Shown in pieces: positions 9,595 through 17,177 of a stretch of DNA of 64,000 bases. Position numbers and translations under genes: made by a program. Every line of letters begins with the position of its first letter. Position 1 is the first letter of the stretch. The notes below the pieces were generated by a model that did not search any database, had not been told where the DNA came from, and saw only the letters and a program-made list of their open reading frames with translations. Origin of the DNA: Flaviflexus ciconiae (lineage in GTDB: Bacteria; Actinomycetota; Actinomycetes; Actinomycetales; Actinomycetaceae); assembly GCF_003971195.1 (NCBI RefSeq), contig NZ_CP034593.1:2418001-2482000 (forward strand), given 5' to 3'.

Positions 9595-10158
9595 TTACGC
9601 AGTTCTCGGGCTGGTGAGTTCCTGCCCGGCGGACAACTCGGCAATCTCACCGTCGGGACGAAGCTCTGTGAAGTCCTCGCCGAGAACAACATCGAGAACC
9701 TCCGTTGTGGTTGTGCCGTCAAGGAGAACCGTCGCGGTGGGGAACATGCGGGCGAGGGAGTAGGCCTGCGGAAGGGCCCCGAGCGACGAGTAAATGACGA
9801 CGGGGGCCTGAGGAGTTTCCCCACCCCAGTTCAGTTCGTCGGCAACAGCAACGCCATGTTCGGTGAGCTTCCCAGCGACCGTCGCGGCCAAGCCAGTGCG
9901 TGGGCTTGCGTTGTAAACCTTGACGGTGATCGAAGTGTTTTCCACCGCCTGGGTGCCGGCAGGAATACAGGGGACAACGTTGTCCTGAGCATCTTCTTCC
10001 GCAGTGAACTCGCGGTTCATCGGGAAGGGAACGATTCCGGTGAACCAGAGGAGCCCAAGAAGGAGCAGGAGGGAAAGCAGCAGGCCGATACTGCCGAAGA
10101 TGACAGTCTGACGCTGCTGCAGGCGCTGACGGTAGCTCGTTCTTTGATGAGAGTTCAC
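9595..10158 (-). CDS. Membrane-anchored LytR_C domain protein
   Basis: 187 residues: a basic cytoplasmic start, one membrane helix (about residues 18-40), and an extracellular LytR_C domain (SITVKVYNASPRTGLAATVAG, with DELNWGGE and VVIYSS). LytR_C domains occur at the end of LCP proteins or alone as membrane-bound partners; their role is not well known. Lies tail to tail with the LCP gene and divergent from the next lipoprotein; the neighbourhood suggests cell-wall assembly. A second, unrelated-length LytR_C protein is at 50289-50981. Confidence 0.82.
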   Translation of the reverse strand: MNSHQRTSYRQRLQQRQTVIFGSIGLLLSLLLLLGLLWFTGIVPFPMNREFTAEEDAQDNVVPCIPAGTQAVENTSITVKVYNASPRTGLAATVAGKLTEHGVAVADELNWGGETPQAPVVIYSSLGALPQAYSLARMFPTATVLLDGTTTTEVLDVVLGEDFTELRPDGEIAELSAGQELTSPRTA

Positions 10159-10325
10159 CCCTCAACGTTATCCCACGCGAGTAATCGGTGGCTTCCAGAC
10201 ACGGTTTCTTCAGTAGGATAGATGACCGATAACCGAAAATTTTGACCAAGGATACTACTCCCCAAGTTCGACGATGAGCGAGGGGCAGAACATTCCTAGA
10301 ATGATCGGGACCAGGGGAGGTGTGT

Positions 10326-11282
10326 GTGCGAGGAAAAGGTTTCATCGCTGCTCTCGTACTTGTTCTAGCGGGCTGCGGTTCGGTTGCGGACGAGGAGGGC
10401 GAAAGCGCACCCTCACGGACTGGGACACGTGATACCCCCACCGCTTCTGAGGAAAACCCGGCAGTACCTCCCGCTGCCGAAAGCCCCGCTACGCCAACGG
10501 GCGCCGTTGAAGACACAACCGTATTCCCCTCCGAAACGGGATCCTCCAACGGCAGCATGTCAGACAGTCAGGACGACAGTAGCGACGGTAGCGAGCCGGA
10601 AATGAATGAGGCTCCGACCGTTGAGCCGGAGGAAACCAGTAGCGCCCAAGATAGCGGAGCTATGGGACTTAAAGTTGCCTCGTCCAATCCCGGTTTCCTC
10701 ATCGGCGACAGGTTCACAGTTGATGGCGAAGTCTATCGACGACTGGTCATGCCCGATGACTACGAGAACATTGTTCAGGACTCGGTCCTGAGCGACTCCG
10801 ATCTGACGATTCCCGAAGAGAACGTCATCGATGCGCTCCTCGTGACCGGACGGTTCGCAGGCGAAGAACTAGCGACCTCCGAACTGGCCTTCGACTATTC
10901 CGAAGAGAATGCTCGTGCCTGGCTCGAAGAAAATGCGGACCTTTTCGTCCAGCCCGACCTTGTCGAGGCGGGGCTACTCGACACCGAGTCCCCCAATAAT
11001 TCGCTTGCTCTGCTCTACACCAACAATGGCTGGGACAGGGGAGTGCCCGAACGGGTAGCCCGAGTACAGAACCTTCACGTCGAGCTTGCCGATATTGAGC
11101 AGGACGGACAAAACCTCACCATCACCCACTCGGTATCGTTCGAAGCCAAGGTTGACGGTGCTGGCGGACTTGACGGTACGTTTGTTGAGAAGACCCGACT
11201 GACTGCCACCTACGAAGTGACTCAGGTCGATGGCGAATGGAAGATCGCGGACTACACGACCTCCTGGCAAACCCGCTACTGA
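10326..11282 (+). CDS. Secreted lipoprotein with acidic low-complexity spacer, unknown function
   Basis: 318 residues. Type II signal peptide ending in LAGC, then an acidic Ser/Thr/Glu/Pro-rich spacer to about residue 115, then a globular domain. The end (VDGEWKIADYTT) resembles the last strands of SnoaL/NTF2-like folds, so the domain could be an NTF2-like module. I chose GTG at 10326 over GTG at 10320 because AGGGGAGG ends at 10320, giving a five-base spacer; the earlier codon would overlap it. Stands alone, divergent from the LytR_C gene. Ligand and role unknown. Confidence 0.75.
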   Translation: MRGKGFIAALVLVLAGCGSVADEEGESAPSRTGTRDTPTASEENPAVPPAAESPATPTGAVEDTTVFPSETGSSNGSMSDSQDDSSDGSEPEMNEAPTVEPEETSSAQDSGAMGLKVASSNPGFLIGDRFTVDGEVYRRLVMPDDYENIVQDSVLSDSDLTIPEENVIDALLVTGRFAGEELATSELAFDYSEENARAWLEENADLFVQPDLVEAGLLDTESPNNSLALLYTNNGWDRGVPERVARVQNLHVELADIEQDGQNLTITHSVSFEAKVDGAGGLDGTFVEKTRLTATYEVTQVDGEWKIADYTTSWQTRY

Positions 11283-11369
11283 CGCGGCGGCCATGGCACG
11301 GGGGTTGCTCCGCCGAAAGTGCTTAGGCGCAGTGGAGACGGTCGAGTAGCTTCGCCAGAAAACTATGAA

Positions 11370-11843
11370 CTATTCGACTCGCGTCAACGTTGCGGCAAGA
11401 TGATCAGTCATGGGCTGTCCCACCGCCGCCATGCCGAACCTCATCTCCAACACATCGCCCGATAACGTGTACTTCCGAGTCGTGGCATCAACGCGTTTCG
11501 CAGAAGAAGAGTTGTGGAGAGTTGACGTCAGGGAAATTTCGAAGCCTGCCTCTCCTTCCACCAGCGTTCCTTCCGCAAGTTCTGTCTGACCCGTCGGGAG
11601 GGCAAGAATGAATTCCACGTTGCCGGGGGACGGGATGCGGAGATAACCCGTTTCGGTATGAAGGGGAGTGCCGGTCGGCGACCAGGTCTTCTGCTGATAG
11701 TGCAGGAACGGCTTCCCGGTGTTCGTGAAGGTCAGTTCCTCCACGTAATCGAAAGTCTTGATCGTTGGATAAAAGCCCTGGCCAGGCCCCTTCCAAACGC
11801 CGACGAGGGCGGCGACGGGTTTCAGGTTTGCATGAAGGTCCAT
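11370..11843 (-). CDS. Nitrobindin-like heme-binding beta-barrel protein (DUF1794/THAP4 family)
   Basis: 157 residues. The signature GxWxGxGxGxYPTI appears as GVWKGPGQGFYPTI at about residues 15-28, followed by FDYVEELTF and HYQQKTW, all characteristic of nitrobindins. These cytoplasmic ten-stranded barrels bind heme and nitric oxide or peroxynitrite. The usual C-terminal His axial ligand may correspond to MTDHLAATLTRV (His about residue 148). Start chosen at the ATG at 11843, which has AGGAT about ten bases upstream; an open frame extends 15 codons further but lacks family similarity. Monocistronic. Confidence 0.85.
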   Translation of the reverse strand: MDLHANLKPVAALVGVWKGPGQGFYPTIKTFDYVEELTFTNTGKPFLHYQQKTWSPTGTPLHTETGYLRIPSPGNVEFILALPTGQTELAEGTLVEGEAGFEISLTSTLHNSSSAKRVDATTRKYTLSGDVLEMRFGMAAVGQPMTDHLAATLTRVE

Positions 11844-11890
11844 GACCACAATCCTAATGAGAACGGAACCGCCTGACTCGGACATCAAGA

Positions 11891-11932
11891 GTTTGCCCGG
11901 ATAGCTACCAATGGTGGGCTACCCGGGCAAAC
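11891..11932 (-). terminator. Terminator of the DEAD-box helicase gene
   Basis: A long hairpin (GTTTGCCCGG at 11891-11900 with its complement at 11923-11932, extended inward by TAGC/GCTA with one mismatch) lies 33 bases beyond the helicase stop. Likely stops the helicase transcript before nitrobindin. Confidence 0.7.
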
Positions 11933-11964
11933 GAAATACTCGTTTTAGAACGACGTAGGTGGTC

Positions 11965-13455
11965 CTACCTCGAGCTGAAGCTCCGAGAAAACTCAGCGGC
12001 GCCGCGGCGGCTGGAGCCGTTAGAGCGGCCCCTAGCTAATCCAGACCGGTTACCGGATCCGCGTGCACCCTGCTCGGAGTGGCCACCGGAACCGTGTGCT
12101 CCGCGGCCGCCACCGGAGCGGCCGCGTCCGCGTCCGCGTGAATCGGCCTGGTTACGAGAGTCTGATTGTCCGCGTGAGGGTGCTGAGCGTTTGCCTCGGG
12201 AAGACCCGGACGAGCGGGGCTTGGTGGAGGCCTGCTGGGTAGGTTGGGGTGCCTTGCCCGAACGATCCGCGGCTTCTTCGGGAGAGAGGAAGGCGCGCTT
12301 GCCGGGTGCAAGATCGAAGAGGATCGGGTGATCCGGGTGAGCATTGGTGAAGGTCGGGCTAATCTTCGCCTTGCGGAGAAGGGAACGAACATCGTTCCGC
12401 TGGTCGGGTAGCTCGATGGTGATAACCGTGCCTGCCTTGCCGGCGCGTGCCGTGCGGCCCGACCTGTGCAGGTAGGCCTTGTGCTCAACCGGCGGATCCG
12501 CGTGGATGACGAGTGCAACATCGTCAACGTGAATGCCACGAGCGGCAATATCGGTCGCAACCAGGGTCTTCACCTGTCCGGAGTGGAAGGCCTCGAGGTT
12601 CCTCGTGCGTGCGTTCTGCGACAGGTTGCCGTGCAAATCAACGGAGGGGATACCCAGGCGGATCAGCTGCTTGGCGAGCTTCTTCGCTCCGTACTTCGTG
12701 CGAGTGAAGATAATGGAATTGCCGGGTGCGGCCGCCAGCGAGGCGATGACATCGGTCCGGTCCTCGCCCGTCACTCTCAGAACATGATGCTCCATCGCGC
12801 TGACGGGGGAGAGCGCCGAATCTGCCTCGTGGGTGATCGGGTCGTGCATGAACTCCTTGACGAGGGTCGAAACCCCGGCGTCCAGCGTTGCCGAGAAGAG
12901 AAGACGCTGGCCCTGCTTGGGAGTTGCCCTCATGATCTTCCGGACATTGGGAAGGAATCCCATGTCAGCCATGTGGTCCGCTTCGTCGATCACGGTGACC
13001 TCCACGTTTGAGAGATCGACAAGCTTCTGGCCCATGAGGTCGAGAAGCCGGCCCGGGCAAGCAATGAGAATATCGACGCCGCGGGCCAGCGTGCGGGCCT
13101 GCGGATTCTGGTTTACTCCGCCAAAGACAACGGTCGAGACCAGCTTGGTTCTCTGCTCGAGAACAAGAAGGGAGTCATGCAGCTGTGTTGCGAGCTCGCG
13201 GGTTGGAGCAAGAATCAGGGCACGAGGCTTCTTGGACTGTCGGCGGCCCTCCGTCTTTAGGAGACGAGCAACAACAGGAATGAGGAAAGCAAAGGACTTG
13301 CCGGAGCCGGTTCGGCCACGGCCGAGAACGTCGCGGCCCTTGAGCGAATCCGGGAGGGTTGCTTCCTGGATCGGGGTCGGGATCGTGATGGCCTCGTTCG
13401 CAAGAGCGGAAACGAGGTTGTGGGGCACGCCAAGGCGTACAAAAGTGGATGACAT
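11965..13455 (-). CDS. DEAD-box ATP-dependent RNA helicase with RG-rich tail
   Basis: 496 residues. Two RecA domains: motif I GRTGSGKS (47-54), PTRELA, GG, CPGR, DEAD (VIDEADHM), SAT, then motif IV-VI including TDIAARGIHV and HRSGRTARAG. The C-terminal 110 residues are Arg/Gly/Ser-rich, typical of RhlE/CsdA-like actinobacterial helicases and likely an RNA-binding tail. It unwinds structured RNA in ribosome assembly or decay. Upstream is a long untranslated stretch, which often controls such helicases by cold or autoregulation. Monocistronic. Confidence 0.93.
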   Translation of the reverse strand: MSSTFVRLGVPHNLVSALANEAITIPTPIQEATLPDSLKGRDVLGRGRTGSGKSFAFLIPVVARLLKTEGRRQSKKPRALILAPTRELATQLHDSLLVLEQRTKLVSTVVFGGVNQNPQARTLARGVDILIACPGRLLDLMGQKLVDLSNVEVTVIDEADHMADMGFLPNVRKIMRATPKQGQRLLFSATLDAGVSTLVKEFMHDPITHEADSALSPVSAMEHHVLRVTGEDRTDVIASLAAAPGNSIIFTRTKYGAKKLAKQLIRLGIPSVDLHGNLSQNARTRNLEAFHSGQVKTLVATDIAARGIHVDDVALVIHADPPVEHKAYLHRSGRTARAGKAGTVITIELPDQRNDVRSLLRKAKISPTFTNAHPDHPILFDLAPGKRAFLSPEEAADRSGKAPQPTQQASTKPRSSGSSRGKRSAPSRGQSDSRNQADSRGRGRGRSGGGRGAHGSGGHSEQGARGSGNRSGLARGRSNGSSRRGAAEFSRSFSSR

Positions 13456-13763
13456 GTAAAGAGCTACCTATCGGGAGTTGTCTCACCGGGGCGTCATGTA
13501 AAAGTAAGGGCGTCATGCAGAATTTTGATTGACCTGCGCGCCAGCGGCCCGGGGTAAGACTGAGCGGACCGATGACTGGATGCTATCAGTGCATGAAGTG
13601 TGAACGAACGTTCGGTGCTGATCGTCACCATTGATGGTTCGTGTGCGAAGCCTGTTTCAGGGACACAACTGACACTGCGAACCGGTCTGAAATGGGTGTG
13701 GACCTTTACCGGGCGGCAGTGTTGAATAGCTCACAAAGGTGCTGGCTCATCCGGGGAGGGACC
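13456..13763. other. Gap between helicase and peptidase genes
   Basis: No gene is convincing here. The stretch holds the 5' leader of the helicase (minus strand), two direct copies of GGGCGTCATG (13489-13498 and 13508-13517, 19 bp apart), and a perfect palindrome CGAACGTTCG at 13605-13614 that could be an operator or simple chance. The RBS GGGGAGGG of the next gene is at 13753-13760. Confidence 0.5.
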
Positions 13764-14204
13764 ATGGGGCTCACCAAGTATCAGACAGGCGGTTCTACCT
13801 CGTGGGCTACGGAGCCCCTGAAGGCCGCGTTGACCGAGATCGTGCGTGCCATTGGGGTTTCCGACGTGCGGATTAGTGCCTACCAAGAAAATGGGGTGGG
13901 TTGGCACAAAACCGGTGAGGCTGGGGATGTTCAGCCCGGCCGTCAAGATAATCCGTCCTACCCCGACACGGTCGACGTCATGAACGAGATCGTCAAGTAC
14001 GTGGTCGCCAACTGGGATCGGCTCCACGTTCGGTACGTGGCTGCGCTGGGATGGGAATACGGCGGAAGCTGGGGTGGGCCCGAGAGAAAACGCCGCCAAG
14101 TTACAGACTATGGGGGATCCGATCCCTTCCGCGACCATCATGTCCACGTCGACTTCACGTCCGGCCGAATCCCTGGAGCTAACGCCGGCATTGCCGTTGG
14201 GTGA
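13764..14204 (+). CDS. LAS/M15-like peptidoglycan peptidase domain protein, end formed by IS insertion
   Basis: 146 residues without signal peptide. WHKTGEAGDVQP and FRDHHVHVDF fit the two zinc-ligand segments (HxxxGxAxD and HxHVHV) of LAS-type peptidases such as D-Ala-D-Ala carboxypeptidases and phage endolysins (also the ARB_07466-like domain). The absence of a secretion signal is more like an endolysin than a housekeeping carboxypeptidase. The stop codon TGA is built from the last G of the host sequence frame and the first bases of the IS terminal repeat, so the original C-terminus was replaced; the essential residues remain. Probably horizontally acquired, possibly a phage remnant near tRNA-Ser. 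Confidence 0.65.
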   Translation: MGLTKYQTGGSTSWATEPLKAALTEIVRAIGVSDVRISAYQENGVGWHKTGEAGDVQPGRQDNPSYPDTVDVMNEIVKYVVANWDRLHVRYVAALGWEYGGSWGGPERKRRQVTDYGGSDPFRDHHVHVDFTSGRIPGANAGIAVG

Positions 14205-14224
14205 AGTGCCTCGGGTTTTGTTCC
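14202..14224 (+). repeat. Left terminal inverted repeat of the IS
   Basis: 23 bp beginning TGAAGTGCCTCGGG, the exact reverse complement of 15489-15511. Its first three bases supply the stop codon of the upstream peptidase-like gene. Confidence 0.9.
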
Positions 14225-14252
14225 GTTTGAGTAGATGGGAATATTTTGGACC

Positions 14253-14565
14253 ATGCCGAAGGGGTTTGATCAGGATGCGAAAGACCGCGTTGTTGGCTTG
14301 GTGGAGGACCGCATTTTGGCGGAGAGAATTTTCGACGTAGGAAGCGTGCACGTTTGTGGCGCCCAAACTGGGTGTCTTGTGGCACACGGCCCGATAATGG
14401 ACGCAAGTAGCTCGACGCGAAGGACGAGTTCCTGAACGTCTTTGCGAAGACTTGGCAGCTGAAAACGCAAGGCTACGGCGAGAATACCAAGAGCTACGTG
14501 ACACAAACGGGTTGTTGAAAGTTGCATCGGCTTTTTTCGCATCGGAACCAGGCCCCAAACGTTAA
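14253..14565 (+). pseudogene. IS3-family OrfA (helix-turn-helix) remnant
   Basis: Starts MPKGFDQDAKDRVV, typical of IS3 OrfA. A frameshift near 14334-14340 moves the reading to another frame, which reads KLGVLWHTAR before a nonsense TAA at 14395-14397, then continues as ARLRREYQELRDTNGLLK and ASAFFASE to the natural end. So two lesions: one frameshift and one nonsense codon. Confidence 0.8.
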
Positions 14566-14568
14566 GAA

Positions 14569-15531
14569 ATGATCCGGTTTATCGATGAATATCGGGATCG
14601 TTTCACAATCGAGTGCATCTGTACGACGCTGAAGAATAATCGTGAAGGTGGCTTCATTACCTCACGTGGTTACCGGCAGTCGAAAGCCCGTGGACTATGT
14701 TCTCGCGCTCTTCGCGACGCAACTCTCGTGGAGCATGTTCGTCAGGTTCACGCTGATAATTACGACGTCTACGGCGTGAGGAAAATGTGGCGCGCTCTTC
14801 GATGTGGAGGCATTGATATCGGTCGCGAGCAGAGGGCTAGGTTGATGGGCTTGGCCGGCCTGTCAGGCAAAGGCAAAGATGGTGCACCTGTCACCACTGG
14901 CAAGCCTCAGGGCCCAGATCTGCGGCCTGACCTCGTTAATCGTGAATTTAAAGCACCGGGTCCAGGCAAACTGTGGGTGGCTGACATTACATACGTCCGC
15001 ACGCGGAAAGGATTCGTGTACACCGCGTTTGTCACCGAGGTGTACTCCCGCAAGATTGACGGGTGGGCGCTGTCAGATTCGATGCGCACGGAGGCGTTGC
15101 CGCTCCAGGCACTGAACCAAGCGATTGCGTGCGCAAAAGAAACAGCCGGACTGGTTCACCATGTGGACCACGGCTCGTAATACGTCAGCATCGTCTACAA
15201 CGAGCGGCTAGCCAAGTACGGGATCACTGCGTCCACCGGGACAGTCGGTTTCTCCTATGACAATGCCCTGGCCGAGAACGTCAACGGTTCCTACAAGAAT
15301 GAGCTCATTCATCGCCGACGGTGGGCAGGCGTTGCCGAGGTAGAAATTGCGACGTTTGAGTGGGTGACTTGGTGGAACGACTACAGGCTCCACCAGTCCC
15401 CGAGCTACCGCACGCCAGCCGACGTTGAATCAGAATTTGGCAAGAACAGCGCAGCTCAAGAAAAAATAGAAAACAAGGCACATGCCAAGGAACAAAACCC
15501 GAGGCACTTCATTTTGCCGTATTTGCGGTAG
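14569..15531 (+). pseudogene. IS3-family OrfB transposase remnant, nonsense-interrupted
   Basis: Integrase-core (rve) transposase starting MIRFIDEYRDRFTIE. The first catalytic Asp is in VADITYVRT, the second Asp in HHVDHGS, directly followed by TAA at 15178-15180 where relatives have Gln (CAA to TAA). The frame continues as YVSIVYNERLAKYG, with the Glu-containing AENVNGSYKNELI, to a stop at 15531. The usual GDSYDNA is GFSYDNA. Inactive as it stands. Confidence 0.85.
15489..15511 (-). repeat. Right terminal inverted repeat of the IS
   Basis: 23 bp, exact reverse complement of the left end. It lies within the 3' end of the orfB remnant, whose frame runs 20 bases beyond the element. Confidence 0.9.
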
Positions 15532-15708
15532 CGCCCCGGTACCTACCGCCAGGTGTCCGATCGACAGAACCGAACGGCGAGCGAGCCATAACTAATCGCG
15601 CTCCCTCACTATCCGAAAAAGACCGAAAATCGGGCAGGCCATAGGTTGCTGTTTTAGAGGGTAACCGAAGACGCCTTTTTCGTTGGCTTCACGGGGGAAA
15701 TGGTTATA

Positions 15709-15746
15709 AGGGCCACTCCTTTTGGGGCGTCTCTAAGAGTGGCCCT
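15709..15746. terminator. Hairpin downstream of the IS
   Basis: A perfect 10-bp stem (15709-15718 with 15737-15746) and an 18-base loop, followed by AATTGTGT. Terminator-like; the gene it serves is not evident. The remaining DNA between the IS and tRNA-Ser (about 15532-15708) shows no gene. Confidence 0.45.
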
Positions 15747-15827
15747 AATTGTGTCCTTAGCAGTGCAGATTAGATGGATTTATGCCGAAAACTAGCCCTC
15801 AACACGACAATCTAGCCCTCAACGTGA

Positions 15828-15865
15828 AAGGGACTTTTCGTTGGTGTGCCAACGAAAAGTCCCTT
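15828..15865 (-). terminator. Terminator of tRNA-Ser
   Basis: A perfect 17-bp stem with a four-base loop begins six bases beyond the tRNA 3' end (minus strand). Very strong hairpin; clear transcription stop for the tRNA gene. Confidence 0.8.
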
Positions 15866-15871
15866 ACCTTG

Positions 15872-15955
15872 CGGAGGATGGGGGATTCGAACCCCGAGGG
15901 CTTGCACCCAACCCGCTTTCCAAGCGAGCGCCATAGGCCACTAGGCGAATCCTCC
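15872..15955 (-). tRNA. tRNA-Ser (anticodon GGA)
   Basis: 84 nt. Acceptor stem GGAGGAT pairs with ATCCTCC; the D arm, anticodon loop TTGGAAA with GGA, a long variable arm typical of serine tRNAs, and T loop GTTCGAAT are all seen on the minus strand. CCA is not encoded. The tRNA-Ser next to SRP RNA/dnaX is a familiar actinobacterial arrangement, here separated by the import/activation cluster. Confidence 0.92.
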
Positions 15956-16345
15956 TCGCATGCTACGAGGCCGTAACATGCCTGTTCATACTAGCCGATA
16001 AAGCTCGTTCGGGTGAAATTCGCCGGTGTAGCGTTCGCCATGAAATGTGTGCCCTTGGGGGAACGAATCTCCTACCCTGCGCCCTGTCGCCCCGGTGTTC
16101 GATCGTCGTTCAGTCGTATTTGTGGTTCTCATCTCGCCCTCGGGTGCCCGTTAAGGTTATTTGCGTTCACATGGGTTGTTGTGGTGGGGGAAATAGGACC
16201 TTGGGCCGATGCGCAGGATGTGAAACGACATACCGAATCTCGAGACGTCTATACAAAGTGGGTTGTGGTTTGCCAGAATGGCATTGCACGTCAATTGTTG
16301 ACTTGGAAACTATTCGTTTCCTATCGGAGACCGGAAGGAGGAGCG
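15956..16345. other. Gap between tRNA-Ser and the import/activation cluster
   Basis: 390 bases without a supported gene; the plus-strand frame that runs through it joins the glyoxalase-like gene but lacks protein-like composition upstream of 16346. It must contain the promoter of tRNA-Ser (near 15960) and of the cluster. A TTGACT at 16298-16303 and an inverted repeat (16305-16321) sit just before the RBS. Confidence 0.5.
16305..16321. promoter_or_regulatory. Inverted repeat GGAAAC-N5-GTTTCC, possible operator of the cluster
   Basis: A perfect 6-bp inverted repeat directly after a TTGACT -35-like hexamer (16298-16303) and 25 bases before the first gene's ATG. Its position suits a repressor site; no regulator gene is in the cluster. 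Confidence 0.4.
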
Positions 16346-17023
16346 ATGACAGATCACTCAGTGGGAGTTCCTCCGCTCCTTGACCATATTGTGGTTGCGG
16401 CTCCGGACCTTGAGGCCGTGGTTGCTGACTTCGAGCGTGCGACTGGTGTCCGTCCCGTTAAGGGCGGTTCGCACGAGCGGTTCGGGACCCGTAACTTTCT
16501 CATTTCCTTTGGCGGGGACGCATACATGGAGTTCGTCGGAATTGATCCCGAACTTCCCGAGCCCTCGGTGCCACGTCCGTTCAATCTTGACGATTTGGCG
16601 GACCCGGTTGTGTCGACCTGGGTTCTGCACCCGGAGGATCCGGATGCGGCGGTGGAGTCGATTCGCGCCGCTGGCATCGATGTCGGTGATCTTTCCGCGG
16701 CTTCCCGTCTGAAGCCGGATGGGGAACTTCTTACGTGGCGCCTGACGCCACCTCTTCAGGGTGGGTTGAATGGCGTCATTCCTTTCCTCATCGACTGGGA
16801 GGACTCGGTTTCCCCTGCTCATTCGGTTGAGCCTCGAGCAACGCTCCAGTCGTTTGTTATTCACGCGAATGATCCGGACGCCCTCGGAGGCTACCTGGCT
16901 GCCCTCGGCACCGGGGTAGACATGTGTTGTCGTGGCGACGAATGTCCCAGCGGCAAGTGTCAGGGCGAGCTTCCCTGTCTTGGCCTTGCCGTGAGCGGAC
17001 CCGAAGGCACCTGGACGCTCTGA
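16346..17023 (+). CDS. Glyoxalase-like (VOC superfamily, Glyoxalase_3 type) protein
   Basis: 225 residues. The N-terminus LLDHIVVAAPDLEAVVADFE and the middle ERFGTRNFLISFGGDAYMEF with Glu as a metal-ligand candidate fit VOC-fold Glyoxalase_3 proteins; these are uncharacterised, but VOC enzymes are metal-dependent isomerases, dioxygenases or binding proteins. Start at 16346 with GGAAGGAGGA upstream. The C-terminal region is odd: a Cys-rich run (five Cys within about 20 residues, at 16924-16980) before SGPEGTWTL. The +1 frame of the same DNA reads as a normal Val/Ala-rich VOC end, so a pair of compensating indels is possible. First gene of the cluster; 154 bases precede the next gene. Confidence 0.75.
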   Translation: MTDHSVGVPPLLDHIVVAAPDLEAVVADFERATGVRPVKGGSHERFGTRNFLISFGGDAYMEFVGIDPELPEPSVPRPFNLDDLADPVVSTWVLHPEDPDAAVESIRAAGIDVGDLSAASRLKPDGELLTWRLTPPLQGGLNGVIPFLIDWEDSVSPAHSVEPRATLQSFVIHANDPDALGGYLAALGTGVDMCCRGDECPSGKCQGELPCLGLAVSGPEGTWTL

Positions 17024-17177
17024 GCCTGTCGGCTCCGATACCTCAGGGCAGGTGCCCGACGAGGATGCAATCCGCAGTGTTTCACGGCGCTGACAGACCA
17101 TTTCGCCACAGGGGCGGAACCGTATGCATCAAACCTAGAACCATTTTCTTCCTACACCCATATCTACAGGAGATGAC

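Larger units (their letters stand above)
14202..15511 (+). mobile_element. IS3-family insertion sequence, decayed
   Basis: 1310 bp bounded by perfect 23-bp inverted repeats with the TG...CA ends typical of IS3 elements. Inside are an OrfA/OrfB pair, both broken by stops. I find no direct target duplication of 3-5 bp at the edges (GGG left, TTT right), consistent with an old insertion or later flank change. It cannot transpose by itself, but the intact ends could be mobilised in trans. Confidence 0.85.

Noticed and set aside
14199..15514. Target site duplication of the IS3-like element
   Set aside because: The bases next to the 23-bp ends differ (GGG and TTT), so no 3-5 bp duplication can be claimed.
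13641..15955. Prophage or integrative element using tRNA-Ser
   Set aside because: Only one peptidase-like gene and a dead IS; no integrase, structural genes or attachment repeats seen.
16013..16345. N-terminal extension of the glyoxalase-like protein
   Set aside because: Open in frame, but Cys/Arg/Trp-rich and non-homologous, whereas an ideal RBS precedes the ATG at 16346.
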